64,000 nucleotides of DNA from a bacterium (GTDB lineage Archaea > JAADDD01): NCBI GenBank assembly GCA_013154095.1, contig JAADDD010000001.1, positions 1 to 64,000 of the forward strand, in the 5' to 3' direction. Below are positions 43,160-51,394 of the stretch, one piece after another. Made by a program: the position numbers and the translations under genes. The notes beneath the pieces were generated by a model, which was not told the DNA's origin, did no database searches, and saw nothing but the letters and a program-made list of their open reading frames with translations. Position 1 is the first letter of the stretch. Every line of letters begins with the position of its first letter.

Positions 43160-43567
43160 TTAGACTGTCTTATATATGCTTTCGAGCAATTCTTCTTCCT
43201 CTTTCTTCAACTTTACGTATTCTTCCTTGAGCTTTTGGAGCTCTGGAGGTAAATCCTTGCTATCAATGCTGTATCCCTTCTTTTCAAACTCTTCAAGTAT
43301 TTCTAGTATTCTTTCAGAAATTTTTCCAAGTTTCATGAAAACATCTTCGCTTTCTTTTTGTTCTGATTCTTTTTCTTGCACTTCTGTTTGTTTTTCTTCT
43401 TCTTTAATCTCTTCCTTTACCTTTTCTTGCTTCTCCGTTGCTTGTTCTTGTTTTGGCTCTTCTCTAGAAATAAACGAAACGCGCTTCTTTGCCTTCCTTA
43501 TGCGCATCTCTAAATATATCATGCAGAGTAGACCAGTCAAGAGTGCCAGTGTTGCTGTATCTAGCAT
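43160..43567 (-). CDS. Single-helix membrane protein with charged coiled coil
   Basis: 135 aa from the chosen ATG 43567 (MLDTATLALLTGLLCMIYLEM, a membrane helix). A basic stretch is followed by a Glu/Lys/Gln-rich linker and a coiled coil (KISERILEILEEFEKKG, LKKEEEELLESI). A longer start at 43612 would overlap the divergent kinase. No family is recognised. Perhaps a membrane scaffold; no direct support. Confidence 0.58.
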   Translation of the reverse strand: MLDTATLALLTGLLCMIYLEMRIRKAKKRVSFISREEPKQEQATEKQEKVKEEIKEEEKQTEVQEKESEQKESEDVFMKLGKISERILEILEEFEKKGYSIDSKDLPPELQKLKEEYVKLKKEEEELLESIYKTV

Positions 43568-43574
43568 GCTCCCG

Positions 43575-44123
43575 ATGAATGTGCTTGTTACCGGCAGCCC
43601 GTGCACGGGCAAAACTACTACGGCTAGGTTACTGGCAAAAAAGCTAGGCTATAAATATATAAGCTTGCTGGAACTCGCGCAACTTTTAGGAACAGTTGAG
43701 GGCTACGATGAACACTACAAGGAATTTATTGTAGATGAAACTCTGCTAGAAGAAAGGATAAAGGAATGGATAAAAAATAAGCAAGGTTATGTGATAGAAG
43801 CTCTGTTTCCTGATCTTTTTCCTCCTGAGTCTATAGCATATGTTTTTGTACTTAGAGCGCATCCAAAGACGCTGGAAAAAAGAATGCGAGAAAAAGGTTA
43901 TCCTGAGGACAAGATCATCGACAACTTGCGCGCAGAAATGTATGACTGGTGCCTGCTACGAGCTATCGAGCACTTTGGCCAGGAAAAGGTTCACGAGATC
44001 TACACTGAGGGTATGACGCCTGAGCAAGTAGTAGAAGAGATGCTGCAGGTGCTGCGCGGAAAGAAAAGGCCGAGGATCTACGAGAACCTACCATTCTCTT
44101 CTGATTTTTATAAATATCTATAA
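43575..44123 (+). CDS. AK6/Fap7-like adenylate kinase
   Basis: 182 aa, starting MNVLVTGSPCTGKTTTARLLAKKLGYKYISL, with the P-loop at 7-14. IVDETLLEE and the lid-like RAHPKTLEKRMREKGYPEDKIIDNL are typical of the archaeal AK6/Fap7 family that supports small-subunit maturation and NMP phosphorylation. A Met three codons earlier (43566) is possible; the longer open frame from 43176 is antisense to the coiled-coil gene and rejected. Confidence 0.87.
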   Translation: MNVLVTGSPCTGKTTTARLLAKKLGYKYISLLELAQLLGTVEGYDEHYKEFIVDETLLEERIKEWIKNKQGYVIEALFPDLFPPESIAYVFVLRAHPKTLEKRMREKGYPEDKIIDNLRAEMYDWCLLRAIEHFGQEKVHEIYTEGMTPEQVVEEMLQVLRGKKRPRIYENLPFSSDFYKYL

Positions 44124-44134
44124 TAATTACATTA

Positions 44135-44923
44135 ATGCACGATCCCTTGCAGGAGTGGTGGCGCCGTGTCTTTGTTGAGTATGCCGACGAATATCTTGCG
44201 CTGCACAGGAAACGACTAGATGCGCTGGCAGAGAAGCAAGCATTCTACTTGCACGGACTGTTGAAGTACATGGAGCGGCGCAGAAACGACCGATATATAC
44301 GCTTGCTCGACGTGCCTTGCGGCTACGGCAGACTTTCTAAACATCTGCTTTCTCTTGGCTACGATGTTACTGGAGTAGACATTTCTGAAAAATTCATTGA
44401 CATTGCTAGAACTGAGTGTAGAGATGGCAAATTCGTGCTTGCTGACATGAGAAAGCTTCCGTTCCAGGACGAAAGCTTTGATGCTGTGCTCAATATTTTT
44501 GCCTCTTTTGGCTACTTTTCTGACCAAGAAAATGAGCAAGTACTGCGAGAATTCGCGCGTGTACTTCGGGTAGGAGGATTATTAATAATGGATTTAGTGA
44601 ACGGTGAATGGCTGCGCAGGCACTTCGAGGAACGCTCGCTCGCAGAAGACGAAAACTATTTCATCGTTTACCAGCGCAGGCTAGAGTGGCCTAGAATGTA
44701 CGAGAAAGTAGTAGCCTACAGAAAGAAGGGCAGAGAAGCAGAGGAAGGACTCGAACCCTACGTGATTTTTTCGCACTATGTCCGGCTATATACTCCTGAT
44801 GAGCTGGCAGCACTCGCAGAGCGCCACAACCTTGTGCTGCTAGAAGCGCTCGAGTCCTGGACAATAAAAAGGCTAGACAGGCAGCGCTCGCCGCAAATGC
44901 TGCTAGTATTCATGAAGGTCTAA
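44135..44923 (+). CDS. Class I SAM-dependent methyltransferase
   Basis: 262 aa. The SAM site is LLDVPCGYGRLSKHLLSLGYDVTGVD (motif I and the acidic end of strand 2), then FVLADMRKLPF, FDAVLNIFASFGYF and VLRVGGLLIMD. An N-terminal helical part precedes it. The fold is clear but the substrate (small molecule, lipid or protein) is not. It converges on thiI with a 21-nt overlap. Confidence 0.8.
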   Translation: MHDPLQEWWRRVFVEYADEYLALHRKRLDALAEKQAFYLHGLLKYMERRRNDRYIRLLDVPCGYGRLSKHLLSLGYDVTGVDISEKFIDIARTECRDGKFVLADMRKLPFQDESFDAVLNIFASFGYFSDQENEQVLREFARVLRVGGLLIMDLVNGEWLRRHFEERSLAEDENYFIVYQRRLEWPRMYEKVVAYRKKGREAEEGLEPYVIFSHYVRLYTPDELAALAERHNLVLLEALESWTIKRLDRQRSPQMLLVFMKV

Positions 44924-45997
44924 GCCTTCTTTCTTCAGCAGTTCCTCTAGCTGCATCACTTTTTTCTTGTCTGGATTAATTATAGGATGTCTTGGCGCGT
45001 ACGGACATTCATGTTTTCCCGAAATAGATATTTCGTAAGTGCCGATCTTTTTCGCTAGCTCTACTATTTCTTCTTTGTCCAGGCCAATAAGTGGACGAAG
45101 TACAGGATATGGGCAGCCAAGCTCTTCACAGGCAAGATTTCTGAGTGTTTGCGAGGCTACTTGCCCGAGAGAGTCGCCGGTAACAATAGCCTGCGCGCCT
45201 TCCTTTCTACAGTACTGTGCTGCCACTTTCAGCATTCTACGCTTGCAGAGCACGCAAACGTAGCGCTCAGCTCCCCAGATTTTCAGCAATTTCTTTGTTT
45301 CTTCTAGCCAGGCAGCGTGCTCCACAAAGACTGGACGAGGCAGTCTGCCGTAAGAGCTCAGCACATCGACCAAGCGCTCTATTTTCTCTTCTTCTCTGTT
45401 TACCACAAAGTGAAGAGGAAGCAGCCTGCAGCCACGCTTCATTGCCAGCCACGCAGCTACAGGCGAGTCTATGCCTCCTGAAAGCAAGACAACGCACTTT
45501 CCAGAAAAGCCATAAGGTAAGCCGCCAAGACCCCTGTGCTTATTGTCTGCAACAAATGCCCAGCGCCGCAAAATTTCTACGTATATTATTACTTCTGGCT
45601 GTTCGAGGTCAACTTTTAGTCCAAGCGTCTCTACAGCAGCTGAGCCCAGGATTTTGTTCAGCTCCAGCGAGCTGTAAGGATAGCTTTTGTCCATGCGTTG
45701 TGTCTCTATCTTGAAGCTTTTCGGTCTTCTTGCTGCCAGCAGCTGCACCACTATTCTTTTCAGCTGCTCTATTTCTCGCTCTACTAGGTAACCCTTGCTC
45801 CAGGAAGAAATGCCGAAAGTTTTTGCTAGCCGCTCTTCCATTCCTGGACGCAGCACAAAGAGGCGCTCACGGCAAAGAATGTACTCTCCTTTCTTTAGCC
45901 CAAGATTTTTTATTATAAGTGCTACAGCTCTGCGCCTTGTTTTTTCTGCTTTCATCCAAATTTCTCCTGCCCAGCGAACGCAGTAACTTTCTTTCAT
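44903..45997 (-). CDS. thiI: tRNA 4-thiouridine synthase ThiI
   Basis: Adds sulfur at U8 of tRNA. A ferredoxin-like and THUMP N-terminus (CVRWAGEIWMKAEKTRRR) precedes the PP-loop VVLLSGGIDSPVAAWLAMKRG and the conserved VTGDSLGQVASQTLRNL. There is no rhodanese domain, as in many archaea. 364 aa from ATG 45997, with a Met four codons upstream as alternative. It lies 131 nt inside the 3' end of the DUF460 gene, an unusually long overlap. Confidence 0.9.
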   Translation of the reverse strand: MKESYCVRWAGEIWMKAEKTRRRAVALIIKNLGLKKGEYILCRERLFVLRPGMEERLAKTFGISSWSKGYLVEREIEQLKRIVVQLLAARRPKSFKIETQRMDKSYPYSSLELNKILGSAAVETLGLKVDLEQPEVIIYVEILRRWAFVADNKHRGLGGLPYGFSGKCVVLLSGGIDSPVAAWLAMKRGCRLLPLHFVVNREEEKIERLVDVLSSYGRLPRPVFVEHAAWLEETKKLLKIWGAERYVCVLCKRRMLKVAAQYCRKEGAQAIVTGDSLGQVASQTLRNLACEELGCPYPVLRPLIGLDKEEIVELAKKIGTYEISISGKHECPYAPRHPIINPDKKKVMQLEELLKKEGLDLHEY

Positions 45998-46448
45998 GTA
46001 GTACTTCAACCAACTTCTTTCCTTTTATAACTTCTGCCACTATTTCTTCTTCTGGAGCTATTCCAAGCGCTCTTAGGCGTTTTTCTACGTTCCTTATTTT
46101 TGCTTCGTAGTGTCTGTATGCCTTGAGTGCAGCAAAAAGAGCATCTCTTTCATGTGGACTAAGACGCTTTCCTTTAGCAGCAACTGCAGCAACCGCACGT
46201 TTCTCCTCTACTTGACAGCGTTTTCCTGGAAGAAACAGCCTTGCGCGCAGAAGTTTTTCCAGCTCCTTGAGCAGTCGAGGACTTGCTGGCACATCTGCTG
46301 CTAGCACTACAGGAAACCCGTAGTGCAGGATGGTGCAGAGAAGTTCCTGCAGCCGAGCATTTCTCATACTGCCTATGTACAGCAGCTCACCGTGCAGCGA
46401 AAGGATGGCTATGCCCACAGTCGTGCCAGGATCTATGCCGACTATTAT
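45867..46448 (-). CDS. DUF460 N-terminal domain protein, probable AUA start
   Basis: RNase H-fold protein of the archaeal DUF460 family. The conserved start IVGIDPGTTVGIAIL is encoded, but no ATG, GTG or TTG exists in frame before it; the frame closes at a TAA near 46492. Two ATA codons (46448-46443 on minus) directly precede it, about 27-35 nt downstream of a strong TATA box (46471-46486), so a leaderless AUA start is possible. GTG 46418 would cut the GIDPG motif. HERDALFAALKAY and RLRALGI follow. ~193 aa against ~600 in full DUF460, so only the N-terminal domain is present. A base error is the alternative. Confidence 0.72.
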   Translation of the reverse strand: MIVGIDPGTTVGIAILSLHGELLYIGSMRNARLQELLCTILHYGFPVVLAADVPASPRLLKELEKLLRARLFLPGKRCQVEEKRAVAAVAAKGKRLSPHERDALFAALKAYRHYEAKIRNVEKRLRALGIAPEEEIVAEVIKGKKLVEVLHERKLLRSLGRRNLDESRKNKAQSCSTYNKKSWAKERRVHSLP

Positions 46449-46527
46449 ATACCTGGCGCTGGTCCCACCATTTATATAATAAATAATTCCTTAAGAATAA
46501 GATTAATATTTGAGCCTCGCGCTGAGC

Positions 46528-48354
46528 ATGCAAAACACAAAAAAGCCAGTAGTACCAGACACTAGCGTAATTATTGATGGGCTGCTGTCGGAGCTGGTAG
46601 CTTCGGGCGAGCTCCGTGGCGCAAAGATAGTTATTCCTGAAGCCGTAATTTCTGAGCTAGAGCACCAAGCAAACCAAGGCCGCGAGTCTGGGTTTGCTGG
46701 GCTAGAAGAACTAGAAAGGTTGCGTAGTTATGCTGACCAGGGTCTTATAACTCTGGAATTTTACGGCAAGCGCCCTGAACTCGAAGACATTCTCATTGCT
46801 AGGAGCGGCAGGATAGATGCGCTGATAAGAGATGTGGCAAAAGAAGTAGGAGGAGTGCTCTATACAAGCGATAAACTGCAGGCAAGAATAGCAAAGATTT
46901 ACGGAATAGAAACGTGCTACATCGAGAAAAAGACAGAAGTCAAGCTTCCGGCCATTTTCAAGTACTTTGAGGACCAAAGTATAATGTCTATACACTTAAA
47001 AGAAGGATGTAAGCCTCTGGCAAAGAAAGGAAAACCTGGTCAGTGGAAACTAGAAGTGCTAGAAGACAAAATTTATTCTGAAGATGAACTAGATGAAATA
47101 GCAGTGCAAATAATAGAGTATGCGCGCAAAACGCGTGAAGGTTTCATAGAAATTGATCGGCGCGGAGCTACTGTGGTGCAGCTGGGACAGTACCGTATAG
47201 CCATTGCCCGCAGACCATTTGCAGACGGCACAGAAATAACAATAGTGCGGCCAACAATCAAGAAGAAACTGGAGGAATACAATCTGCCGCAGGAAGTTCT
47301 CCAGCGGCTGGAAAACTACGCTCACGGTATCCTTGTTGCTGGTCCTCCTGGTTCAGGCAAGTCTACTTTCTGCCAAGCGCTTGCAGAGTTTTACCTTTCT
47401 AGGAACAAGATAGTAAAAACAATGGAATCTCCGCGCGACCTCCAGCTGCCAGCAGAAATCACACAGTATGCTCCGCTCGAGGGCAGCATGGAGTACACCG
47501 GAGACTTCATTTTGCTGGTCAGGCCAGACTATACTATTTACGACGAGGTGCGCAAGTCGGCAGACTTCCAGGTATTCGTCGACCTGCGCCTTGCCGGCAT
47601 CGGCATGGTAGGTGTGGTGCACGCAAACAGAGCCATCGATGCCATCCAGCGGTTCATCGGCAAAGTAGACATTGGCCTTATCCCGCAAGTCATCGATACA
47701 GTAATATTCATTGAGGGAGGAGACGTGAAGAAAATCTACGATGTCTCGCTCAAGGTCAAAGTTCCCAGCGGAATGAAGGACGAGGATCTTGCAAGACCAG
47801 TAGTGGAAGTCCGCGACCTGCTCACGCAAGAGCTAGAATACGAAATATACTCGTTCGGCGAAGAAGTTGTAGTGGTGCCAGTGAAGCAAGAAGTCCGCGA
47901 AACTCCTGTTTCTGAGCTCGTGAAAGACAGGATCCTTGCCCTGCTGGACATGCCCATACCTCGAGCGCTGATGAAAGTAGAAATTTCGGGCAACAAGCTT
48001 TACGTCTATGTGCCTCCGATGTACATTCCTTATATTATCGGCAAAAAAGGCAGAATGGTAGAGCAGCTGGAGCGTAGCCTGAGAATGCCTGTGATCGTTA
48101 AGCCCCTGCAGCCCAAGAAGGCTGTCAGGGAAGTGCTTGACTATACTATAAAAGAAACAGGAAAAAGACTAGTAATTAAAGTCAACGAACCAGTTCCAGA
48201 AGACAGTTTCATCGAGCTCAGGATAGGCGATGAAAGCATAGGCATAGTAAAACTGGGCAAAAGGAAGAGAATAACCATTCCTAAAACAGCTGAAATTTAC
48301 AAGAAAATAAAAGATAACATCGCAAATCTCAAGCTTTACCTTGTCGAGTTCTAG
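46528..48354 (+). CDS. PIN domain-ATPase-KH protein (PINc/VapC-type ATPase)
   Basis: Multi-domain archaeal protein. A PIN nuclease domain at the N-terminus (VVPDTSVIIDG, VIPEAVISELEHQA, with acidic residues in SGRIDALIRDVA) is followed by a PilT/VirB11-like ATPase with GPPGSGKSTFC (~about residue 275), DYTIYDEVR and VGVVHANRAID. A KH domain with YIIGKKGRMVEQLER comes next, then a small C-terminal domain. About 608 aa from ATG 46528. Probably an RNA-handling ATPase or nuclease; exact role unknown. Confidence 0.85.
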   Translation: MQNTKKPVVPDTSVIIDGLLSELVASGELRGAKIVIPEAVISELEHQANQGRESGFAGLEELERLRSYADQGLITLEFYGKRPELEDILIARSGRIDALIRDVAKEVGGVLYTSDKLQARIAKIYGIETCYIEKKTEVKLPAIFKYFEDQSIMSIHLKEGCKPLAKKGKPGQWKLEVLEDKIYSEDELDEIAVQIIEYARKTREGFIEIDRRGATVVQLGQYRIAIARRPFADGTEITIVRPTIKKKLEEYNLPQEVLQRLENYAHGILVAGPPGSGKSTFCQALAEFYLSRNKIVKTMESPRDLQLPAEITQYAPLEGSMEYTGDFILLVRPDYTIYDEVRKSADFQVFVDLRLAGIGMVGVVHANRAIDAIQRFIGKVDIGLIPQVIDTVIFIEGGDVKKIYDVSLKVKVPSGMKDEDLARPVVEVRDLLTQELEYEIYSFGEEVVVVPVKQEVRETPVSELVKDRILALLDMPIPRALMKVEISGNKLYVYVPPMYIPYIIGKKGRMVEQLERSLRMPVIVKPLQPKKAVREVLDYTIKETGKRLVIKVNEPVPEDSFIELRIGDESIGIVKLGKRKRITIPKTAEIYKKIKDNIANLKLYLVEF

Positions 48355-48821
48355 AATCTTTCCTTGATTCTGTTCTTTACCATTTCTAGGTACTCATAGA
48401 TTTCTACGTTGTACTTCATGGCCAAGTACACCGCGAGCACTTCTGGATAAAAAATACTGTATTCACTGCGCAGCCTTTCTAGCTCTTCTCGTAGTTCTTC
48501 TACTGGTTTGCCGGTCACTTGAGCAACGCGCTCAAGTATCCTTTCTTCTAGCGGTTTCTCTTCTAGGAGCTCAGCCAAGCATTGCTGGATATTCAGCGGT
48601 ACCTCTACTTCCAAGTAGTCGAACTTTGGTACAAGTTTTCCTTCGTGCTCTTCCAGCAAGCCTTCCTCGACTGCGCGCCGCAGCAACTGCTCGAGCACAG
48701 CGCTGCTAGAAATACCTAGCTCGAACATTAGCACAAGTTTTAGGTCTTCGCGGTCAACTTCTACTACTCTTCCGTGCTTGCTCAGTTTTCTCAGTGCCAG
48801 TGCTAGGATTTCCTTGAGCAT
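48351..48821 (-). CDS. DUF2240-like protein
   Basis: 156 aa, with a helical N-terminus (MLKEILALALRKL) that leads into a winged-helix-like part (VLEQLLRRAVEEGLLEEHEGKLVPKFD). Helices with RVAQVTGKPVEELREELERL follow and then EVLAVYLAMKYNVEI. This resembles the archaeal DUF2240 family of unknown function. It overlaps the upstream membrane protein gene by 19 nt and touches the PIN-ATPase stop. Confidence 0.65.
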   Translation of the reverse strand: MLKEILALALRKLSKHGRVVEVDREDLKLVLMFELGISSSAVLEQLLRRAVEEGLLEEHEGKLVPKFDYLEVEVPLNIQQCLAELLEEKPLEERILERVAQVTGKPVEELREELERLRSEYSIFYPEVLAVYLAMKYNVEIYEYLEMVKNRIKERF

Positions 48822-49468
48822 AGTTCCCGGAAGATTATTTCCTTGTAGCTCGAGTACCTGGAGAGGTACAGCAGTGCCTGCAGGTAGGCCAGCAACCCGC
48901 AGCCCGCAGCAGCCAGCAAGGCGCCAGCAGCAAGCATCCAGGGTGAGCTCGCCGAAGTGAGCACTGCTCCTAGGCAGCCAAGCAGAAAATATACTATAAA
49001 TGTGATAATTGAATACTTAACATATTTTATTATATATATTAAGCTAACAAGAGCTGCTCTGCGCAGCCCTACTGGCTCTACTGTGTAGCAAACAACCACG
49101 ACCAGCAAATAATACAAGAAAAAGACAAAAAAGAGCTGCTGCCAGGTTAACTGCAGCAGCGCCAAGAACATTCCTGCAGCGCCAAGCACCACTCCTGCTA
49201 GTAAATTTCTTTTAGCTACATCTTCTGGCAATCTTCCTAGAAAGAAATACTCTGTTAGCGCGGCAACAAGCGAGCAGTAAACGCCGCAAAAAAACATTCC
49301 AAGAAAATATAGTACTGCAGTGACAACCTCTCCTTCTATGTTTGCTAAAAAAAGAGTTACAAGAAAAATGATCGCTGAAAAGATAAGAAAAAGGTACTGC
49401 AGTTCCGAATATTTAATAAATAATTCAATGTATTTTTTCAGGATGCTTGCAATCAGCATGCTCGCCAA
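48803..49468 (-). CDS. Polytopic membrane protein of unknown function
   Basis: 221 aa with five or six membrane helices. No charged catalytic motif is seen; a short polar loop (FLGRLPEDVAKRN) separates helices. Weak similarity in feel to YckC/UbiA-like small membrane proteins is not enough to assign a family. Divergent from tRNA-Arg. Confidence 0.55.
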   Translation of the reverse strand: MASMLIASILKKYIELFIKYSELQYLFLIFSAIIFLVTLFLANIEGEVVTAVLYFLGMFFCGVYCSLVAALTEYFFLGRLPEDVAKRNLLAGVVLGAAGMFLALLQLTWQQLFFVFFLYYLLVVVVCYTVEPVGLRRAALVSLIYIIKYVKYSIITFIVYFLLGCLGAVLTSASSPWMLAAGALLAAAGCGLLAYLQALLYLSRYSSYKEIIFRELCSRKS

Positions 49469-49530
49469 TACTCTACCGAGGCTCGATTTAAAATTTTTAA
49501 GTTTGCTGGATGGAAATGTAATTTTAGAGC

Positions 49531-49605
49531 GGCCCCGTCGCCTAGCCAGGACAGGGCGTCGGATTTCTAATCCGGAGGTCCCGGGTTCGAATCCCGGCGG
49601 GGCCG
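49531..49605 (+). tRNA. tRNA-Arg (anticodon TCT)
   Basis: A full cloverleaf can be drawn: acceptor GGCCCCG/CGGGGCC, D-arm starting GCC, anticodon stem TCGGA/TCCGG with loop TTTCTAA, variable AGGTC, T-stem CCGGG/CCCGG with TTCGAAT, and discriminator G605. TCT reads AGA. There is no intron and no encoded CCA. TTTAAATTTTTAAG at 49485-49500 is a likely TATA element. It lies just upstream of srp54. Confidence 0.95.
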
Positions 49606-49633
49606 CTACTCCAATGCTTATTGCAGGAAATGC

Positions 49634-50965
49634 ATGCTTACGCGTATTAAGCAGGTGTTTGCGGCACTAAAAGAAAAGAAAAGCAAAAAAGAAGCCATCA
49701 ATTTCTTCGTAAAAGAAGTGCAAAAATTACTAATTTCTTCAGATGTCGAAATAAAAACAGTAATTGAACTCACATCTAAACTACGCGAAAGACTGGAGCA
49801 AGAGCTACTTCCTGGTGTCGATTATGTACTGGTAGCAAAGAAAGTTTTAGCGGATCTGCTGCTTGAACTGGTCGGCAAGGAAGGCGGCAAGCTGAACCTT
49901 GAGCAGCGTCCCACGTTTATCCTTCTTATCGGACTTTACGGTCATGGAAAGACCACAACAGCAGCGAAGCTTGCGCGCTACCTGCGTTCTCGCGGCTTGA
50001 AGGTAGCCTGTGTTTGCCTAGACACGCAGCGTCCAGCTGCCTACGAGCAGCTTAGACAACTTTCGGAGAAAGCAGGCGCAGACTTCTACGGCGACACATC
50101 TGCAAGGTCCTCGCTAGAAATTCTTGACAGAGTTCTTCCTCAGTTGCGCAGGTACGATGCAGTTATCTTCGACAGTGCAGGCAGGGATGACCTAAACGAG
50201 GAACTTGTGCAGGAACTGCGCAAGCTAAAGGAAAGACTTCAGCCGCAAGAAATCTTGCTGGTGCTTGACGCTGCTACTGGTAGAGTTGCTCGCAGACTAG
50301 CTGAAAGATTTGCTGCAGAAGTGGGAATTACTGGAATAATTCTTACTAAAATGGACAGCTCGGCAAAAGCTGGAGGCGCACTTGCGGCCTGTGCTGCTAG
50401 CGGAGCAAAGATAAAATTCATAGGAACAGGCGAGCATCTTGAAGATTTTGAACCGTTCAATCCAAAAGAATACATTAAGCGCGTAGTCGGCATAGCTGAC
50501 CTCGATGGTCTTTACCGCCAGGTAGAAGCAGTGCTCCGCAGGCTAAAAGACGAAGAGCAGCTGCTAGAAGAGGCTGCTGAACGCATGCTCACAGGCAAAA
50601 TGACACTGCTAGATTTTTACCTGTACCTTAAATCAATAACAAAAGAATCGCCGCTGGATAAACTGCTCTGCTTTGTTCCTGGCGCAGAAGAACAGGTACT
50701 TGGAATAGCAAAAGATAAAATAAAAAAATATTTAATTATTTGTAGTTCACTAAGACGCAGCGAATTGCTGGATCCAAGTAAGCTGCTGAAAAACAGGAAA
50801 AGGCTACTGAAAGTAGCAATTGGCGCAGGAGTAAGAGAAGAAGACGTGCTGCAGCTCATCCAGGACTACAACCGAGTCCGAGTGCAGGTACTGCAGCTGC
50901 TAAAAAACCGTGAGCTCCGAGCCAGAGGACCTCTTGGTCGTGTGCTGGGCAAGCTGTTAAGATAA
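49634..50965 (+). CDS. srp54: Signal recognition particle GTPase SRP54
   Basis: SRP GTPase that binds signal peptides and 7S RNA. NG domain: LLIGLYGHGKTTTAAKLARYL, CLDTQRPAAYEQL, IFDSAGRDDL and TKMDSSAKAGGALA. The M domain follows from about 315 and is Met-poor for this family, which could fit signal peptides with a strong hydrophobic core. 443 aa. SRP19 follows 2 nt downstream; 7S RNA was not found in the window. Confidence 0.94.
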   Translation: MLTRIKQVFAALKEKKSKKEAINFFVKEVQKLLISSDVEIKTVIELTSKLRERLEQELLPGVDYVLVAKKVLADLLLELVGKEGGKLNLEQRPTFILLIGLYGHGKTTTAAKLARYLRSRGLKVACVCLDTQRPAAYEQLRQLSEKAGADFYGDTSARSSLEILDRVLPQLRRYDAVIFDSAGRDDLNEELVQELRKLKERLQPQEILLVLDAATGRVARRLAERFAAEVGITGIILTKMDSSAKAGGALAACAASGAKIKFIGTGEHLEDFEPFNPKEYIKRVVGIADLDGLYRQVEAVLRRLKDEEQLLEEAAERMLTGKMTLLDFYLYLKSITKESPLDKLLCFVPGAEEQVLGIAKDKIKKYLIICSSLRRSELLDPSKLLKNRKRLLKVAIGAGVREEDVLQLIQDYNRVRVQVLQLLKNRELRARGPLGRVLGKLLR

Positions 50966-50967
50966 GC

Positions 50968-51261
50968 ATGAAGCGCAGACCGTACTGGATATTTTATCCA
51001 GAATACTTCGACAAGGACAGGACACGCGGAGAAGGTAGAAGGATTCCGCGAGCTCTTGCTGTAGAAAGACCGACACTGGAAGAACTAGCAAAGGCCTGCA
51101 AGATGCTCGGACTAGAATATATACTCGAAAAAGAGAAAAGATACCCGAAAAACTGGTATTATTCACAAGGCAGAATAGCCGTTAAAAGGATCGACGGCAA
51201 GAAAAAGAAAGAGCTGTTGCGGGAACTGGCAAAGTGCTTGTTGCTTGTCCGGCAGCAGTGA
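50968..51261 (+). CDS. srp19: Signal recognition particle protein SRP19
   Basis: 97 aa, binds 7S RNA and readies it for SRP54. YWIFYPEYFDKDRTRGEGRRIPRALAV is the family N-terminus, followed by LEELAKACKMLGLEYILEKEKRYPKNWYYSQGRI. It is coupled to srp54, an uncommon but logical pairing. Its stop codon TGA (51259-51261) is also part of the C box of the first guide RNA. Confidence 0.93.
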   Translation: MKRRPYWIFYPEYFDKDRTRGEGRRIPRALAVERPTLEELAKACKMLGLEYILEKEKRYPKNWYYSQGRIAVKRIDGKKKKELLRELAKCLLLVRQQ

Positions 51262-51307
51262 TGAGTGCTAACCTGCCTGAGCGGTGATGTAAAGGAGGTG
51301 ATCCTGA
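51258..51307 (+). ncRNA. C/D box guide RNA 1 (D guide complementary to 16S 3' end)
   Basis: All four boxes are present in order: C GTGATGA 51258-51264, D' CTGA 51277-51280, C' GTGATGT 51284-51290, D CTGA 51304-51307. Guides are 12 nt (51265-51276) and 13 nt (51291-51303). The second guide, AAAGGAGGTGATC, is the exact complement of the universal archaeal 16S 3' end GATCACCTCCTTT. By the D+5 rule it would methylate the A just 5' of CCUCC (A1534 in E. coli numbering). The target of the first guide is not identified. It overlaps the srp19 stop. Confidence 0.82.
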
Positions 51308-51308
51308 G

Positions 51309-51360
51309 ATGATGAATGGATAGGACTCGCCGAAAAGGTGAGGAAGTCCACCCTTCCTGA
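51309..51360 (+). ncRNA. C/D box guide RNA 2
   Basis: C ATGATGA 51309-51315, D'-like CCGA 51330-51333, C'-like GTGAGGA 51338-51344, D CTGA 51357-51360. Guides are 51316-51329 and 51345-51356; targets are not identified. It begins one base after RNA 1 ends, so both are probably cut from one transcript. The inner region can also pair (CTCGCC with GGTGAG), so the D'/C' assignment is less sure than for RNA 1. Confidence 0.66.
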
Positions 51361-51394
51361 CACAATTTTAATATTCTAGCACAGTTCACGATAC

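Noticed and set aside
43176..43574. Long N-terminal extension of the AK6-like kinase
   Set aside because: It is the antisense of the Glu/Lys-rich coiled-coil gene and Ser/Phe-rich in the way such antisense frames are. The P-loop begins right after ATG 43575.
51291..51323. AAAGGAGGTGATC as a Shine-Dalgarno for an ATG at 51309
   Set aside because: The frame reads only Met-Met-Asn-Gly and stops. The four C/D boxes in correct spacing are a better account, though a tiny leader cannot be excluded.
51321..51360. GAGGAAGTCC after a GC hairpin, like the start of RNase P RNA
   Set aside because: One A is missing from the universal GAGGAAAGUC, and only ~35 nt remain before the next gene, with no P4 partner seen. 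The C/D reading explains the same bases.
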